A DNA stretch of 64,000 nucleotides from CAYLHF01 sp964383365 (GCA_964383365.1 CAYLHF010000005.1:1-64000); one strand, 5' to 3'. Shown: positions 42,491 through 52,281, counted from the stretch's first letter. The notes: generated from the sequence alone by a model not told the origin. Program-made: numbers and translations.

Positions 42491-43603
42491 ATGCGCTACA
42501 TAGCCGTACTCATCCTTCTGGCGACCGCCTGCCCGAGAGCCAACGCCCAGAAATCCATCGGTGACCGATTCCATTTTTCAGGTGATTTCAGGGGTCGCGT
42601 AGAACTCGACCGGGATTCGCGCAAATCGGACGGATCGAACCGTGCCGACCGGGATCGACTGAGGGTCCGGGGACGATTCTCTCTAACATACGCCCACAGC
42701 GATCATGTGCAATTGGGTTGGCGCATTCGCACGGGCGATCCCCAGTCTCGTCAGTCGCCGCACGTCACGCTCGGAGACCACTTCAAAACGTTACCTGTGG
42801 CGCTGGATCGCCTCTATGCCCGTGTCTCTGCGGAACACGGATGGATCTGGTTCGGAAAGAACAGTAATCCGTTCTGGCACCGGAACGAGCTTTTCTGGGA
42901 CGATGACGTCACGCTCGAAGGGGTTGCCGGTGCCGTTCACCTTTTTGAAACCGACGGAACGGCGATACAGGGCCGCGCGGGCTACTTTCTGCTCGACATT
43001 CCGCTGAGCAATACGTTTTCCGATCAGACCCACATGACGGCGACCCAACTGATTCTCTCGGGCTCCGGCGGCAATCTCTCGTACACCGTGGCGACCTCCT
43101 ATTCAGCCATCCGGGAGAACCCGGACGCCGAGGATACGCGCCTCGCGGATCTGGACTATAGCATCCTTGCAGGCAGTGTTTCCATCACATATTCCGGCCT
43201 TTCCCGCCCGATCCGCTTCGGCGCCGATTTCGCCAGGAACACAGAGACCTACGACACCGGCTTGTACAACCGGGATCAACGGGCGGCCTTCGTACTCAGC
43301 GCACAGACAGGAAGTCTGTCCGCGCCGCGGCAGGTTCTTTTCCGGGTGACCTACGCGAAGGTCGAAAAATATGCCATCGTGGGTCCTTTCGCGCAGGACG
43401 ACTGGCTCCGATGGGGATCGGCCACGACGACCCAATCGAGCAATTTCAAGGGGTTTGAATTCCGGGCCGCATACGCCATCGACAAGAAACAGAACGTCGT
43501 GGCCCGTCTCTATACGGTCGACGGCGTTGAACGCGAATCCGCAACCGCTTCGGCTCTCCAGTCCGGCACCCGATTTCGCCTGGACTGGAATATCGCGTTT
43601 TAA
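42491..43603 (+). CDS. Outer-membrane porin-like beta-barrel protein
   Basis: A 370-residue protein with a signal peptide (MRYIAVLILLATACPRANAQ). The mature chain alternates polar and hydrophobic residues in many short strands ('RFSLTYAHSDHVQLGWRIRT', 'GWIWFGKNSNPFWHRN', 'VLFRVTYAKVEKYAIVG') and ends 'RFRLDWNIAF' with the terminal Phe typical of outer-membrane barrels. ATG 42491 is preferred over 42458 because it begins the signal peptide. It lies 66 bases after the molybdoenzyme gene, probably in the same transcript, and could admit the substrate into the periplasm. No closer family is recognised. Confidence 0.65.
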   Translation: MRYIAVLILLATACPRANAQKSIGDRFHFSGDFRGRVELDRDSRKSDGSNRADRDRLRVRGRFSLTYAHSDHVQLGWRIRTGDPQSRQSPHVTLGDHFKTLPVALDRLYARVSAEHGWIWFGKNSNPFWHRNELFWDDDVTLEGVAGAVHLFETDGTAIQGRAGYFLLDIPLSNTFSDQTHMTATQLILSGSGGNLSYTVATSYSAIRENPDAEDTRLADLDYSILAGSVSITYSGLSRPIRFGADFARNTETYDTGLYNRDQRAAFVLSAQTGSLSAPRQVLFRVTYAKVEKYAIVGPFAQDDWLRWGSATTTQSSNFKGFEFRAAYAIDKKQNVVARLYTVDGVERESATASALQSGTRFRLDWNIAF

Positions 43604-43677
43604 TGGAGTTTTTTCTTGATTCCTATACCGTTATGACTCACTCCCTCGGAAAGCACGCATCAAAAACAATCGTTGAT

Positions 43678-46600
43678 ATGAAATATGTCACTTTCATAGT
43701 ATTAATTAGTCTTTCCACCTTCACTTCAGAATCGTCAGGCCAGATTACTTCTGTAGCTGATGGCCTCTGGGCTACGACTACCACCTGGGACCTGGGCCGC
43801 ATACCCGTTGCGAGCGATTCCGTTGTGATCGCCACCGCTGTTTCTGTGAACACCGACCAGGAAATGCAGGCTCTTACCGTGTTGCCAACGGGTACCCTTT
43901 CAGGTGTAGCGGGTAACAGTAGAGTATTGACGGTGAATGCCACACTCCTGAATCAGGGCAATATTGCACAGTCGGGCACAGATGATGACTTCAGAATATT
44001 CTTATTCGGAGACGTCGTCAACGAGGGCACACTGAACGTTCGAAGGCTGTGGTTCATGGGCTCTGCCAACCAGAATTTGTCCCAAACGAGTAGTGCAACG
44101 TGGCTATCGACGGTACTCAATAATAAAACGGGCGGCATGTTGGTAGCCCAAACCAACCTGGATATTGCGGGTGATTTTACGCTCCAATCGTCCTCCTTTC
44201 GAACGTTGAACATGAACGACCACGACCTCATCGTCTCGGGATCGGGCACGGTTTCCTCGATCGATGTGATTACCGGTGGTCGCCTGGTTGGACGCACAGC
44301 CTCGACGGCGTTCGCTCGCCGCGCGACCTTTGTCGGCAACCCTACTGTCGTTGAGACTGTCAGACTCGGTCCTGACGTCGACTTCGACTCTTCTCTGGTC
44401 GTCACCGGGACGCTGACCGGAATGAAGTCTTCGAGTCCATTTAACGTAATTGTGGATATTGCTGGAGACCTCACAAACACGGGGTCCATCATAGACGAAC
44501 CGGCAGGAGGTTTGCTGAGGCTTCGCGTCCATGGAAATCTGCGCAACGAAAACGTCTGGTCTGCAAAAAACACAGTTTTTATGGGCGCTTCTGACCAGAC
44601 TCTTTTTCTGGCTGCGGGAAAGAAGTGGATGGGTGGTTTTGACTGGGAAAAAACCGGCGGTGCCGCCATTGCAACGACAGCGCAGGTATTTGGAGGCGCT
44701 ACCAGAATAGATTCTCTTCGAATGGAAGGACTCGATCTTGCCGTGTCCGGTACAGGTATGTTCACCAACAATTCCAACATTTACACACCGGCTACCATCC
44801 AGTCGGTCGACGGAAACGAAGAATTCGGTACAGGCACCCAGATCGTTGGAAATTCCGTCATTCAGAACCGATTCTCTCCTGGATTCCAGCTTACGGTCGT
44901 CGGCGACCTGTTGGTCACCGGTACTCTCGAGAGTCTGCGCGGTGGAATTACAGGAACGAATACACCTATGACAATTGACGGAGCGCTCACTAATAGTGGA
45001 ACAATCACGAACGGCTCGAATGGAGGGGTACTGTCTCTTCTTGTGAGCGGAAACGTCACCAATACGGGGTCCTGGAATACTGGTGGTCTCGAACTGATCA
45101 ATCAGGGTACCCGCACAGTCTCGGTACCCGGTATCGAATCGCAAGTTTTCTGCGGAATGAGCAATGCGAGTCGCAAAACTGGAGCCATTCTCCTCACAGG
45201 TGATAATGCCATGCCCGATCTTTCGGTAACGGGAGAGAGAACGTGTGCCGTGCTTTTTGGAGCGACTCTGGCGCTCGACGATCCGCCGTCCAGCAGCCTG
45301 GAAAATTTCGGCTCAATCACGGTCACCCAGACTTCGGCCACGGGATTAAACGATCAGGAATATTACCAGGCAAGAGGTTCGGTTGGTCCCGGTGTGACCA
45401 ATTCCATCAGCATCACACATGTTGGCCAGCAGGTACCAGGTTCGTTTGGTAATGCGGTACCGGGTTGGTGGAAAGTCGCGTCCAACCCGGCATCCGCAAT
45501 GCTAACTGAGCTGATACTCTCCTACGATGAATCCACTCTCAGCTCCAGTGACGAAGACATACTGACAGTTTTTCACTCGGATGACGGCGGGACTACGTGG
45601 ACACGCGTTTCATCCTCTTCCAATATGACGATAGAACCAATAAGCAATCGTGTCCGCCTCTCCAATGTACCGGCATCTGGCGATTACGTACTCTCTGTAT
45701 TCTCTCAGCCTATCACCGCGACCGGTCAGGTCGTTGTTTCCTTGATCGGAAGATCAAGTATACGCCTTGGTCTTGCACCCAATCGCTACACGATCCAGTA
45801 TGCAAATACCAGCGGTTCGGAAACAGGAATCATGTCGATGGTTGTTCGTGCTCCAGAGCATACACATATAACAGAAATTCGGCCATCGAACCTTCCTTCG
45901 AACCAACCGGGGTTTGGAAATTCGGCCGATACATTCTCGATTTTCGAAGTAACTGGCAACCTTCAGCCGGACTCCGTCGCCTTCCTTCTGCTCGAAAAAA
46001 TGGCACCAAATGAGGCGCGAATATTTGACGTCATCCTCACCGCTGACCCTGATGCTTCGACTCTGAGTGATCCTGCTGTTACGGCCTCGCTCATGGTCCC
46101 TGTGATCGGAGATAAGGACATCACAAAGCAAATCGTTCTCGATACCGTCGCAGCCGAAGAAGAATGGGCTAGTCTCGGTCTTCAGTGGCCATATAACGAA
46201 AGGCCACTGGCACCGTTCATCGATTCTGCTCTCTCCCGCCCGGACGTAACTGGAAAAAGTGGCGTCCTGTTCGCACTGCAAACCGTACTCAACATTGTGG
46301 CGCGAGGTACTCTTGTCATTGTAACATGTGGGCTCAGGAGCTTCTTTGCCACCAGGGCAACTACTACTCCCGGATTGGGAAATGCAGCTGATCAGGTCAA
46401 GCGTCAGTTACGCGAGTTAGACAACAGGAATAATGCGATCAAGAAAGCACAGAAAGATGTCAGTCGGTACGAGCTGTATTTGAGATGCAAGAAAGCCTTT
46501 TTTGCTTCGTCCATTGATCCAAACGAGAAAATCGGTCCGGCCGGGATAGAAACAGAAGGATTCATTTCGTCGCTTGGACGGATTACCTATCAGATCCTGT

Positions 46601-47514
46601 TCGAAAACAAGGCCGAGGCGACTGCACCGGCATTCCAGGTCTTCATCGACGATACGCTGTCGACCGAATTCGACCCTTCTACTGTGGTTTTCGATCGCGA
46701 GAGCCATCCGGGCTTCGAAATGACCGTCAATGGACAGCATCTGCACTGGGAGGTAACGGGTATTGAACTTCCGCCGAACGTCAATCCACCTGAAGGTGAA
46801 GGATTTGTCGAATTTTCAGTCAGTCCCGTTGCTAATCTGCCCTCTGGTACGGCTCTTCGCAACCGCGCGACGATCGTGTTCGATCTAAATGAGCCGATAC
46901 TGACGAACGAATATGTCAATACTCTGGACATTCGTGCGCCCGTGACTACCATGATCTCGCTACCCGAGAGTCTTCCCGCTGACTCGATTACGGTTCGTTG
47001 GACCGCATCTGATGCAATCGGTGAATCTGGCGTGCAATCCACGACGCTGTTCTCCTCCAAAGACGGTGGGCCGTTCGCATCGGTGGGAGCGACCTTCTTT
47101 GATTCTCTCAGAGTCTCGGTCGAATCAGGCAGTGAATACAGCTTCTACGCACTGTCAAAGGATTTTGTTGGCAACTCCGAGCAGCAACGCCCCGCAGTGG
47201 TGTCGACCATGGTTGTCAGTGGTGTCGCGACGGAAGATGACGCTGTGCCATTTGTCTTCGGACTCGACACCAATTATCCGAATCCCTTCAATCCTGTAAC
47301 GACGATTCAGTACACACTCCCAACGCCGGGAAGTACCAGGCTCGAAGTCTTTGACGTGACAGGACGCCTCGTTGCTAGATTGGTTGACTCGAGTTTAGCG
47401 GCCGGGCGACACAGTGCCACGTGGGATGCACGAAACGTAGCAAGCGGCGTCTATTTCTACCGCCTCTCTCAGGGTAATAACCTGAAAACGATGCCCATGG
47501 TCCTTCTTAAATAA
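43678..47514 (+). CDS. Large secreted repeat protein with T9SS sorting domain
   Basis: About 1278 residues from ATG 43678 (signal-like MKYVTFIVLISLSTFTSESS); the open frame begins at 43603 immediately on the porin stop. The N-terminal 600 residues are Asn/Gly/Thr-rich strands with a repeating 'GDLTNTGSI...GGLLRLRVHGN' type pattern, suggestive of a beta-helix. A central part has 'ITYQILFENKAEATAPAFQV' and 'NRATIVFDLNEPILTNEYVN', resembling DUF11-like surface domains. A C-terminal sorting domain has 'TNYPNPFNPVTTIQYTLP', 'SGVYFYRLSQ' and ends MPMVLLK. It should be an exported surface or adhesin-like protein, not part of the redox pathway. Confidence 0.8.
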   Translation: MKYVTFIVLISLSTFTSESSGQITSVADGLWATTTTWDLGRIPVASDSVVIATAVSVNTDQEMQALTVLPTGTLSGVAGNSRVLTVNATLLNQGNIAQSGTDDDFRIFLFGDVVNEGTLNVRRLWFMGSANQNLSQTSSATWLSTVLNNKTGGMLVAQTNLDIAGDFTLQSSSFRTLNMNDHDLIVSGSGTVSSIDVITGGRLVGRTASTAFARRATFVGNPTVVETVRLGPDVDFDSSLVVTGTLTGMKSSSPFNVIVDIAGDLTNTGSIIDEPAGGLLRLRVHGNLRNENVWSAKNTVFMGASDQTLFLAAGKKWMGGFDWEKTGGAAIATTAQVFGGATRIDSLRMEGLDLAVSGTGMFTNNSNIYTPATIQSVDGNEEFGTGTQIVGNSVIQNRFSPGFQLTVVGDLLVTGTLESLRGGITGTNTPMTIDGALTNSGTITNGSNGGVLSLLVSGNVTNTGSWNTGGLELINQGTRTVSVPGIESQVFCGMSNASRKTGAILLTGDNAMPDLSVTGERTCAVLFGATLALDDPPSSSLENFGSITVTQTSATGLNDQEYYQARGSVGPGVTNSISITHVGQQVPGSFGNAVPGWWKVASNPASAMLTELILSYDESTLSSSDEDILTVFHSDDGGTTWTRVSSSSNMTIEPISNRVRLSNVPASGDYVLSVFSQPITATGQVVVSLIGRSSIRLGLAPNRYTIQYANTSGSETGIMSMVVRAPEHTHITEIRPSNLPSNQPGFGNSADTFSIFEVTGNLQPDSVAFLLLEKMAPNEARIFDVILTADPDASTLSDPAVTASLMVPVIGDKDITKQIVLDTVAAEEEWASLGLQWPYNERPLAPFIDSALSRPDVTGKSGVLFALQTVLNIVARGTLVIVTCGLRSFFATRATTTPGLGNAADQVKRQLRELDNRNNAIKKAQKDVSRYELYLRCKKAFFASSIDPNEKIGPAGIETEGFISSLGRITYQILFENKAEATAPAFQVFIDDTLSTEFDPSTVVFDRESHPGFEMTVNGQHLHWEVTGIELPPNVNPPEGEGFVEFSVSPVANLPSGTALRNRATIVFDLNEPILTNEYVNTLDIRAPVTTMISLPESLPADSITVRWTASDAIGESGVQSTTLFSSKDGGPFASVGATFFDSLRVSVESGSEYSFYALSKDFVGNSEQQRPAVVSTMVVSGVATEDDAVPFVFGLDTNYPNPFNPVTTIQYTLPTPGSTRLEVFDVTGRLVARLVDSSLAAGRHSATWDARNVASGVYFYRLSQGNNLKTMPMVLLK

Positions 47515-47586
47515 GATCGCCTGCCAACAAGATGCATGAGAGCCTGGCGTCCGTTCTGACTCTTCACGACCGTACGCATCCTTAAA

Positions 47587-48237
47587 CTATCCCTCGTTCA
47601 TCGCGTCAAATTCTTCCACCGTGATATGCCGCTGGGCCGCAGGAAACACCACGTTGTCTTCGCGGAAGATGTGGATCCGGAGCAATTCGACGAGCGCTTT
47701 GGCCTGATGCATAGCCGCGTCCAGCGTGATGGCCGCCGAGGCCGCATCGGGAAGCCTACCGGCCAGGCCGAAAAAACTGAATGTGATGGCAGCGAGCTGC
47801 ATAAACTTCGCGTGATCGTCTTCGAGCATGTCAACGGAAGTATGCGCATCGGGTCCATTACTGTGTTCACCCGTGGCAAGCAGTCTTTTCTGTAAGAGGG
47901 GAAAAAGATTTTTCTCTTCCGACTGATTGTGTGCGATGATCTCTTCATCGTATCGACGGAAGAATTCGGTAATGCCGGCGTGACGCTCTCGTGTCATCCC
48001 GTCTTCAACGAGTTCGGTCAGAATGACCTCAAATGCATCGAGCGCTCCGGAGAACGATGCATGCTCGTCCATCAGTCCTTGCAGGAATGGGTGCATCTCA
48101 TCGTAACCGATCTCCTCAGAAGACGGCGGCGTCAGCGCCTCAGGAGGGTCCATCGGAGAGTACGCCTCTTCGGTCATGCTCTTTTCTGCGTTCCGCAACA
48201 GCGGATCGACTTTGTTCAGCTCTTTCAGATCTAACAT
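47587..48237 (-). CDS. Hemerythrin-like (HHE) domain protein
   Basis: A 216-residue cytoplasmic protein. Hemerythrin-type metal-ligand blocks are seen: 'HPFLQGLMDEHASF', 'EEIIAHNQSEEKNLFPLL', 'DMLEDDHAKFMQ' and 'LLRIHIFREDNVVFPAAQ'. HHE proteins bind O2, NO or repair iron centres under nitrosative stress. It is the last gene of the minus-strand nar cluster, 82 bases after the second narK with a hairpin between, so a nitrite/NO-linked role is plausible. The ~40-residue Pro/Glu-rich N-terminal extension has no assigned function. Confidence 0.82.
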   Translation of the reverse strand: MLDLKELNKVDPLLRNAEKSMTEEAYSPMDPPEALTPPSSEEIGYDEMHPFLQGLMDEHASFSGALDAFEVILTELVEDGMTRERHAGITEFFRRYDEEIIAHNQSEEKNLFPLLQKRLLATGEHSNGPDAHTSVDMLEDDHAKFMQLAAITFSFFGLAGRLPDAASAAITLDAAMHQAKALVELLRIHIFREDNVVFPAAQRHITVEEFDAMNEG

Positions 48238-48289
48238 GGCTTCTGGATTGGTTCTGGGTTCAGAATGGGTTCCGGGAGTGCCCTGTTCA

Positions 48290-48312
48290 GGCGGCCACCA
48301 CCGGTGGCCGCC
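48290..48312 (-). terminator. 10-bp perfect hairpin after the nar cluster transporters
   Basis: GGCGGCCACC-ACC-GGTGGCCGCC, a GC-rich hairpin directly after the second narK stop (48320). No T-tract; it could partially terminate or stabilise the nar mRNA ahead of the hemerythrin gene. Confidence 0.45.
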
Positions 48313-48319
48313 CCCGGGA

Positions 48320-49921
48320 TCAGCACTCGATTCCGGAGTTCTTCCGGTTATAGTAATACCAGTTCAGCATCAGGCACACGAAATAATAGACGGAAAATCC
48401 GTACAGGGCATACTCGGCGTGGCCGGCTCCAATCTGCTGACCGAATACGCGAGGGATGATGAAGGCACCGTAGGCGGCTACCGCTGACGTCCAGCCTAGC
48501 ACGGGCCCTGCCTGATGCGGTTTGAAAATATACGGGATGCTCCTGAATGTCGATCCATTTCCGATTCCCGTCGTGATGAAGAGGATCAGAAACAGGATCA
48601 GGAAAGGAAAGAAGTACGTCTCCGGGCTGTCTGCCTGACCGGCTTTCACGACGAAGTAGGCGACCCCGAGGGCGGCAGCGATCATCGCTATGGTGGTCCA
48701 GTGTGTGACCTTCGATCCGCTGTGAACCTTATCCGAGAGCCAGCCCCCGACCGGCCGGATGAGTGACCCGACAAGCGGACCCAGCCATGCATACGCGAAC
48801 GGATTCGGGGCATGTGGATTGATGGAGCCATCAGGAAGCGTCCCGAATACATCCTGAATCAACTTGGGGAACGCTGCGGAATACCCGATGAAAGACCCGA
48901 ACGTCATCGTATAGATGATCGTCATGATCCAGTTGTGCTTGTTGTCAAATATCGCGAATTGCGCGCTCAGGCTTTCCTTCATCTCCCCCGGAGCGAGATA
49001 CTTCATCAGCAACACGGTGAGCAGAATCGTAATCGGAAGAACGATCCACATATTCCATTTGAGACCGAGCAGCAGATACAGCCCGACACCGGCGGCAACG
49101 AGCCCGAGAGCGATCAGGAAGAGAATCTTACCCACCGATTTCAGTGTCTGATCAGAGGTTGGAGACACCGAAGTCAGATTATTCATGCCAAACCAGGCGG
49201 CGAGCGTGAACACGATAATGAGAGGTACCCACGTCAGTCCCGTATTCTGAATGTACACGATGGTCCCGGCGACCTTATCTCCCACGGCCGTCGGCAGCGG
49301 CGATCCAGCGCCCCCCATGGCACCAAAAACGGCGAATCCCATCGTAAGAGGCAGTAGTACCTGCATGACACTGACACCGACGTTTCCGAGCCCCGCATTC
49401 ACGCCGAGTGATGAGCCCTGGACGCGCTTCGGAAAGAAGAAACTGATATTCGACATGGAAGAGGCGAAATTACCTCCTCCGAATCCGGACAAGGCAGCAA
49501 ACAGGGCGAACGTCATGTACGATGTAGACGTGTCCTGCAGGGCCATTCCTACTCCTATGGTCGGAATGAGCAGCAGGCCCGTCGTGACCGAAATCACGTT
49601 TCTGCCGCCACCGATCGCGATCAGGAACGAATTGGGAATTCTGAGCGTGGCCCCGGCGAGACCTGCGATGGCCGGTAGCGTATACAGGAGTGCCTTGTTC
49701 TGCGCAGGATCCGGATCAAATACGAATCCCAGATTCTGCATCTGAACGATGATGATGCTCCACATCAGCCAGACGGCAAATGCGAGGAGCAGACATGGAA
49801 CCGAAATCCAGAGATTGCGCGTGGCAATCTTCTTTCCCGTTGTGTCCCAGAACGAGGAGTCTTCTACATTCCAGAGATCAATGTTGGCCATTGTATTGTA
49901 CGCTTCTTCTGATAATGACAT
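48320..49921 (-). CDS. narK: Nitrate/nitrite transporter, NarK family (second copy)
   Basis: A 533-residue, 12-span MFS protein. NarK-family signatures are present: 'FVFDPDPAQNKALLYTLPAIAGLAGATLRIPNSF' with the substrate-binding arginine region, the glycine-rich nitrate signature 'ALSGFGGGNFASSMSNISFFFPKR' and its C-half counterpart 'GIGNGSTFRSIPYIF'. It lies 57 bases downstream of another NarK-type gene. Paired NarKs commonly divide nitrate/proton symport and nitrate/nitrite exchange; which is which cannot be assigned by eye. Confidence 0.9.
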   Translation of the reverse strand: MSLSEEAYNTMANIDLWNVEDSSFWDTTGKKIATRNLWISVPCLLLAFAVWLMWSIIIVQMQNLGFVFDPDPAQNKALLYTLPAIAGLAGATLRIPNSFLIAIGGGRNVISVTTGLLLIPTIGVGMALQDTSTSYMTFALFAALSGFGGGNFASSMSNISFFFPKRVQGSSLGVNAGLGNVGVSVMQVLLPLTMGFAVFGAMGGAGSPLPTAVGDKVAGTIVYIQNTGLTWVPLIIVFTLAAWFGMNNLTSVSPTSDQTLKSVGKILFLIALGLVAAGVGLYLLLGLKWNMWIVLPITILLTVLLMKYLAPGEMKESLSAQFAIFDNKHNWIMTIIYTMTFGSFIGYSAAFPKLIQDVFGTLPDGSINPHAPNPFAYAWLGPLVGSLIRPVGGWLSDKVHSGSKVTHWTTIAMIAAALGVAYFVVKAGQADSPETYFFPFLILFLILFITTGIGNGSTFRSIPYIFKPHQAGPVLGWTSAVAAYGAFIIPRVFGQQIGAGHAEYALYGFSVYYFVCLMLNWYYYNRKNSGIEC

Positions 49922-49978
49922 TCAGTGCCGCGCCAGCCTGAAATCCGGCTCAACGAGACAAAGTGGACAAGAGGCTGA

Positions 49979-51466
49979 TCAGGCCTCCATCTTCTGCATG
50001 AGATCCGGAACCTGCTTCTTCATCATGGTCTGAACGATTCGGTGCATCCAAATCAGGCATACGAGCGAGAGGAGCATCATGAACATCCATGCGCTCGTCC
50101 ACAGACCGGTATACTCGAGGAGATATCCGAAAATAATTGGACAGACAAACCCTCCGAGACCACCCAGCACGCCGACCATCCCGCCGACGACACCGACCTC
50201 TTCGGGGAAATAGTCCGGTATATGTTTGTACACCGCTGCCTTCCCGATTCCCCAGATACTTCCTATGAGGATGACCAGAATGGCGAATACCCACACATTC
50301 GCCTGGAAATAAATCCGCGAGATTCCCTTCGCCAGCAACTGCTTCTTTTGGACCGTATCCCCTACCGATACTACCGGTTCCTGCCACGCTTCCTTCGTCG
50401 GGAAGATCAGCGTTTTCCCGTCAAGGGCATCCAGCTTACCGGTCCGCTCTTTGACCGAGTACGAGCGAGAACCTACGGTCACCATGCCCGGTGTCACCTC
50501 GGTTACTACGCCCGACGCCTTTGACATGACGCCTCGTCCCGGTGAATTGATTTCCATCTGTGGAACGATAAGCAGAAACGTGATGGCTACCGAACTTCCG
50601 AGGACCCAGTACATCACCTTACGGGCACCAAGCCGATCCGAAAGCAACCCGCCGACCGCTCGAATAACGCCCGACGGAAAACTGAACAGGGCCGCGAATA
50701 TACCGGCCGTCACGAGCGGGAGCGCATACACATTCACGAAATAGGGTACCAACCACTGCGAAAACGCCACAAAACAGCCGAATACCAGGAAGTAATACAG
50801 TCCGAACCGCCACACCCTGACGCTCTTCAGCGGTTGCAGCATATGTTTGAGGGTTCGCTGCGACGTTGCCGGCTTTTTGTTCTCCGTAAAGAGCAGGAAT
50901 ACGATTCCCATCACCAGTAATGCACCGGCGTAAATCTTGGGAAGCATTCTCCAGCCTTCGATGTGGGCACCGTTGTCGGTCAGCCAGTTGAGGAGCGACG
51001 GGGCAAACAACGTGGTCAGCGCCGCACCGGCATTTCCCGCTCCGAAAATTCCGAGCGCCGTCCCCTGCCACTGCTTCGGGTACCAGACCGATGTGAACGC
51101 GATGCCGATGGCAAAACTTACGCCGGTAAGGCCGAATCCGAAGCTTGCAAGGGCAAATGCGAAATAACTGTTCGCAGCTCCGAGAAAAAACATCGGGATC
51201 GAGCATAACAGAAGAAGAATACCGTAGACCGGTTTCCCACCGAACTTATCGGTCAGAATCCCTGCAGGCAGGCGAAAAATGGCTCCCGTCAGAACCGGGA
51301 TTCCCATGAGCCAGCCATACTGAACGGGGCCCCAATCGAAGACCTGGTTATCTACAAGGAACGTGACGAGCACGCCGTTGAGCATCCAGGCGGCAAAGCA
51401 AATGGTAAAGGCAAGCGTGTTAAAAAACAGCATCCTGCGCGATTTGGATGAGACCTGCTCCTGCAT
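49979..51466 (-). CDS. narK: Nitrate/nitrite transporter, NarK family, with soluble insertion
   Basis: A 495-residue MFS protein. The first half has 'TFLVDNQVFDWGPVQYGWLMGIPVLTGAIFRLPAGILTDKFGG' and 'FALASFGFGLTGVSFAIGIAF'; the C-half has 'VVGGMVGVLGGLGGFVCPIIFG'. Between TM segments in the second half (about residues 280-370) there is a ~75-residue polar beta-rich insert ('VVTEVTPGMVTVGSRSYSVK', 'VSVGDTVQKKQLLAKGI') reminiscent of a small barrel, not found in E. coli NarK. Encoded just after narI. Confidence 0.88.
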   Translation of the reverse strand: MQEQVSSKSRRMLFFNTLAFTICFAAWMLNGVLVTFLVDNQVFDWGPVQYGWLMGIPVLTGAIFRLPAGILTDKFGGKPVYGILLLLCSIPMFFLGAANSYFAFALASFGFGLTGVSFAIGIAFTSVWYPKQWQGTALGIFGAGNAGAALTTLFAPSLLNWLTDNGAHIEGWRMLPKIYAGALLVMGIVFLLFTENKKPATSQRTLKHMLQPLKSVRVWRFGLYYFLVFGCFVAFSQWLVPYFVNVYALPLVTAGIFAALFSFPSGVIRAVGGLLSDRLGARKVMYWVLGSSVAITFLLIVPQMEINSPGRGVMSKASGVVTEVTPGMVTVGSRSYSVKERTGKLDALDGKTLIFPTKEAWQEPVVSVGDTVQKKQLLAKGISRIYFQANVWVFAILVILIGSIWGIGKAAVYKHIPDYFPEEVGVVGGMVGVLGGLGGFVCPIIFGYLLEYTGLWTSAWMFMMLLSLVCLIWMHRIVQTMMKKQVPDLMQKMEA

Positions 51467-51501
51467 TGTTTCTGGTGTCTATGTGGGTAAATAATTCTGA
51501 T

Positions 51502-52230
51502 TCAGTTGTTCTTCGAACGGGTCTGGGTCCAACCCGATCGGGCATCTCGGATCTTATGTCGGTCCCAGTTCCAAAGCACGCGCTGGTACGGACGCCACAG
51601 ATAGTGAAGCGGCACTACCAACAGGTGGACCAGTCGCGTAAACGGAATGAGTAGCACGATCAGATAGGCTCCGATTACATGCAGTTTGATGCTCAGGGGC
51701 ATCGCGATGATGGCAGAGGCATCGGGCTGAAAAATGAATATGGACCGGAGGTACGGCGTCAGCGAAGACGCGAACCAGGACGATCCCCACCGAAAATTGG
51801 CGGCCGTCCAGAGTCCCAGAACGGTCTGGGCGAGTAGCAGCAAGAGAATCACAATGTCCATCACGTTCGTGACGGACCGGATACGGGCACTGGACAAGCG
51901 ACGGGTCGCGAGCGTGATGAGGCCCCAGAGCACACTCAATCCGAACGTGAAAGCCGTCACCTCCAGGATCAGCAATCGTACCGGTTCGCTATTCCATGCG
52001 AGAACACCCGACGGGATCAGAAACGCGATTAAATGCCCGAAAAAGAGGGTGAGAATGCCCCAGTGAAACGGCATCGAGCCCCAGAACAGGGTCCTTTTTT
52101 CGAGAAAGCCGGAGGAAAGGGACGAATACTTGAAGGTGGTCGCCCGATAGCGCCAGATGGTACCGACGAAGAACACGACCAGTGCGATATAGGGCAGTCC
52201 GGTATAGAGAAAAGTATCGAGTGATTGCAT
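51502..52230 (-). CDS. narI: Respiratory nitrate reductase gamma subunit (cytochrome b)
   Basis: A 242-residue integral membrane protein with about five hydrophobic segments, the usual size and topology for NarI. It has the family's 'SSGFLEKRTLFWGSMPFHWGILTLFFGHLIAFLIP' and 'IKLHVIGAYLIVLLIPFTRLVHLLVVPL', which contain the histidines expected to ligate the two b haems. It accepts electrons from quinol and passes them to NarH. It lies about 50 bases after narJ and before the first narK. Confidence 0.92.
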   Translation of the reverse strand: MQSLDTFLYTGLPYIALVVFFVGTIWRYRATTFKYSSLSSGFLEKRTLFWGSMPFHWGILTLFFGHLIAFLIPSGVLAWNSEPVRLLILEVTAFTFGLSVLWGLITLATRRLSSARIRSVTNVMDIVILLLLLAQTVLGLWTAANFRWGSSWFASSLTPYLRSIFIFQPDASAIIAMPLSIKLHVIGAYLIVLLIPFTRLVHLLVVPLHYLWRPYQRVLWNWDRHKIRDARSGWTQTRSKNN

Positions 52231-52281
52231 TATGCCAGTGTCTTTCTGTTATGCGGCTCTTTTAGTGTTGCACTCCACCTC

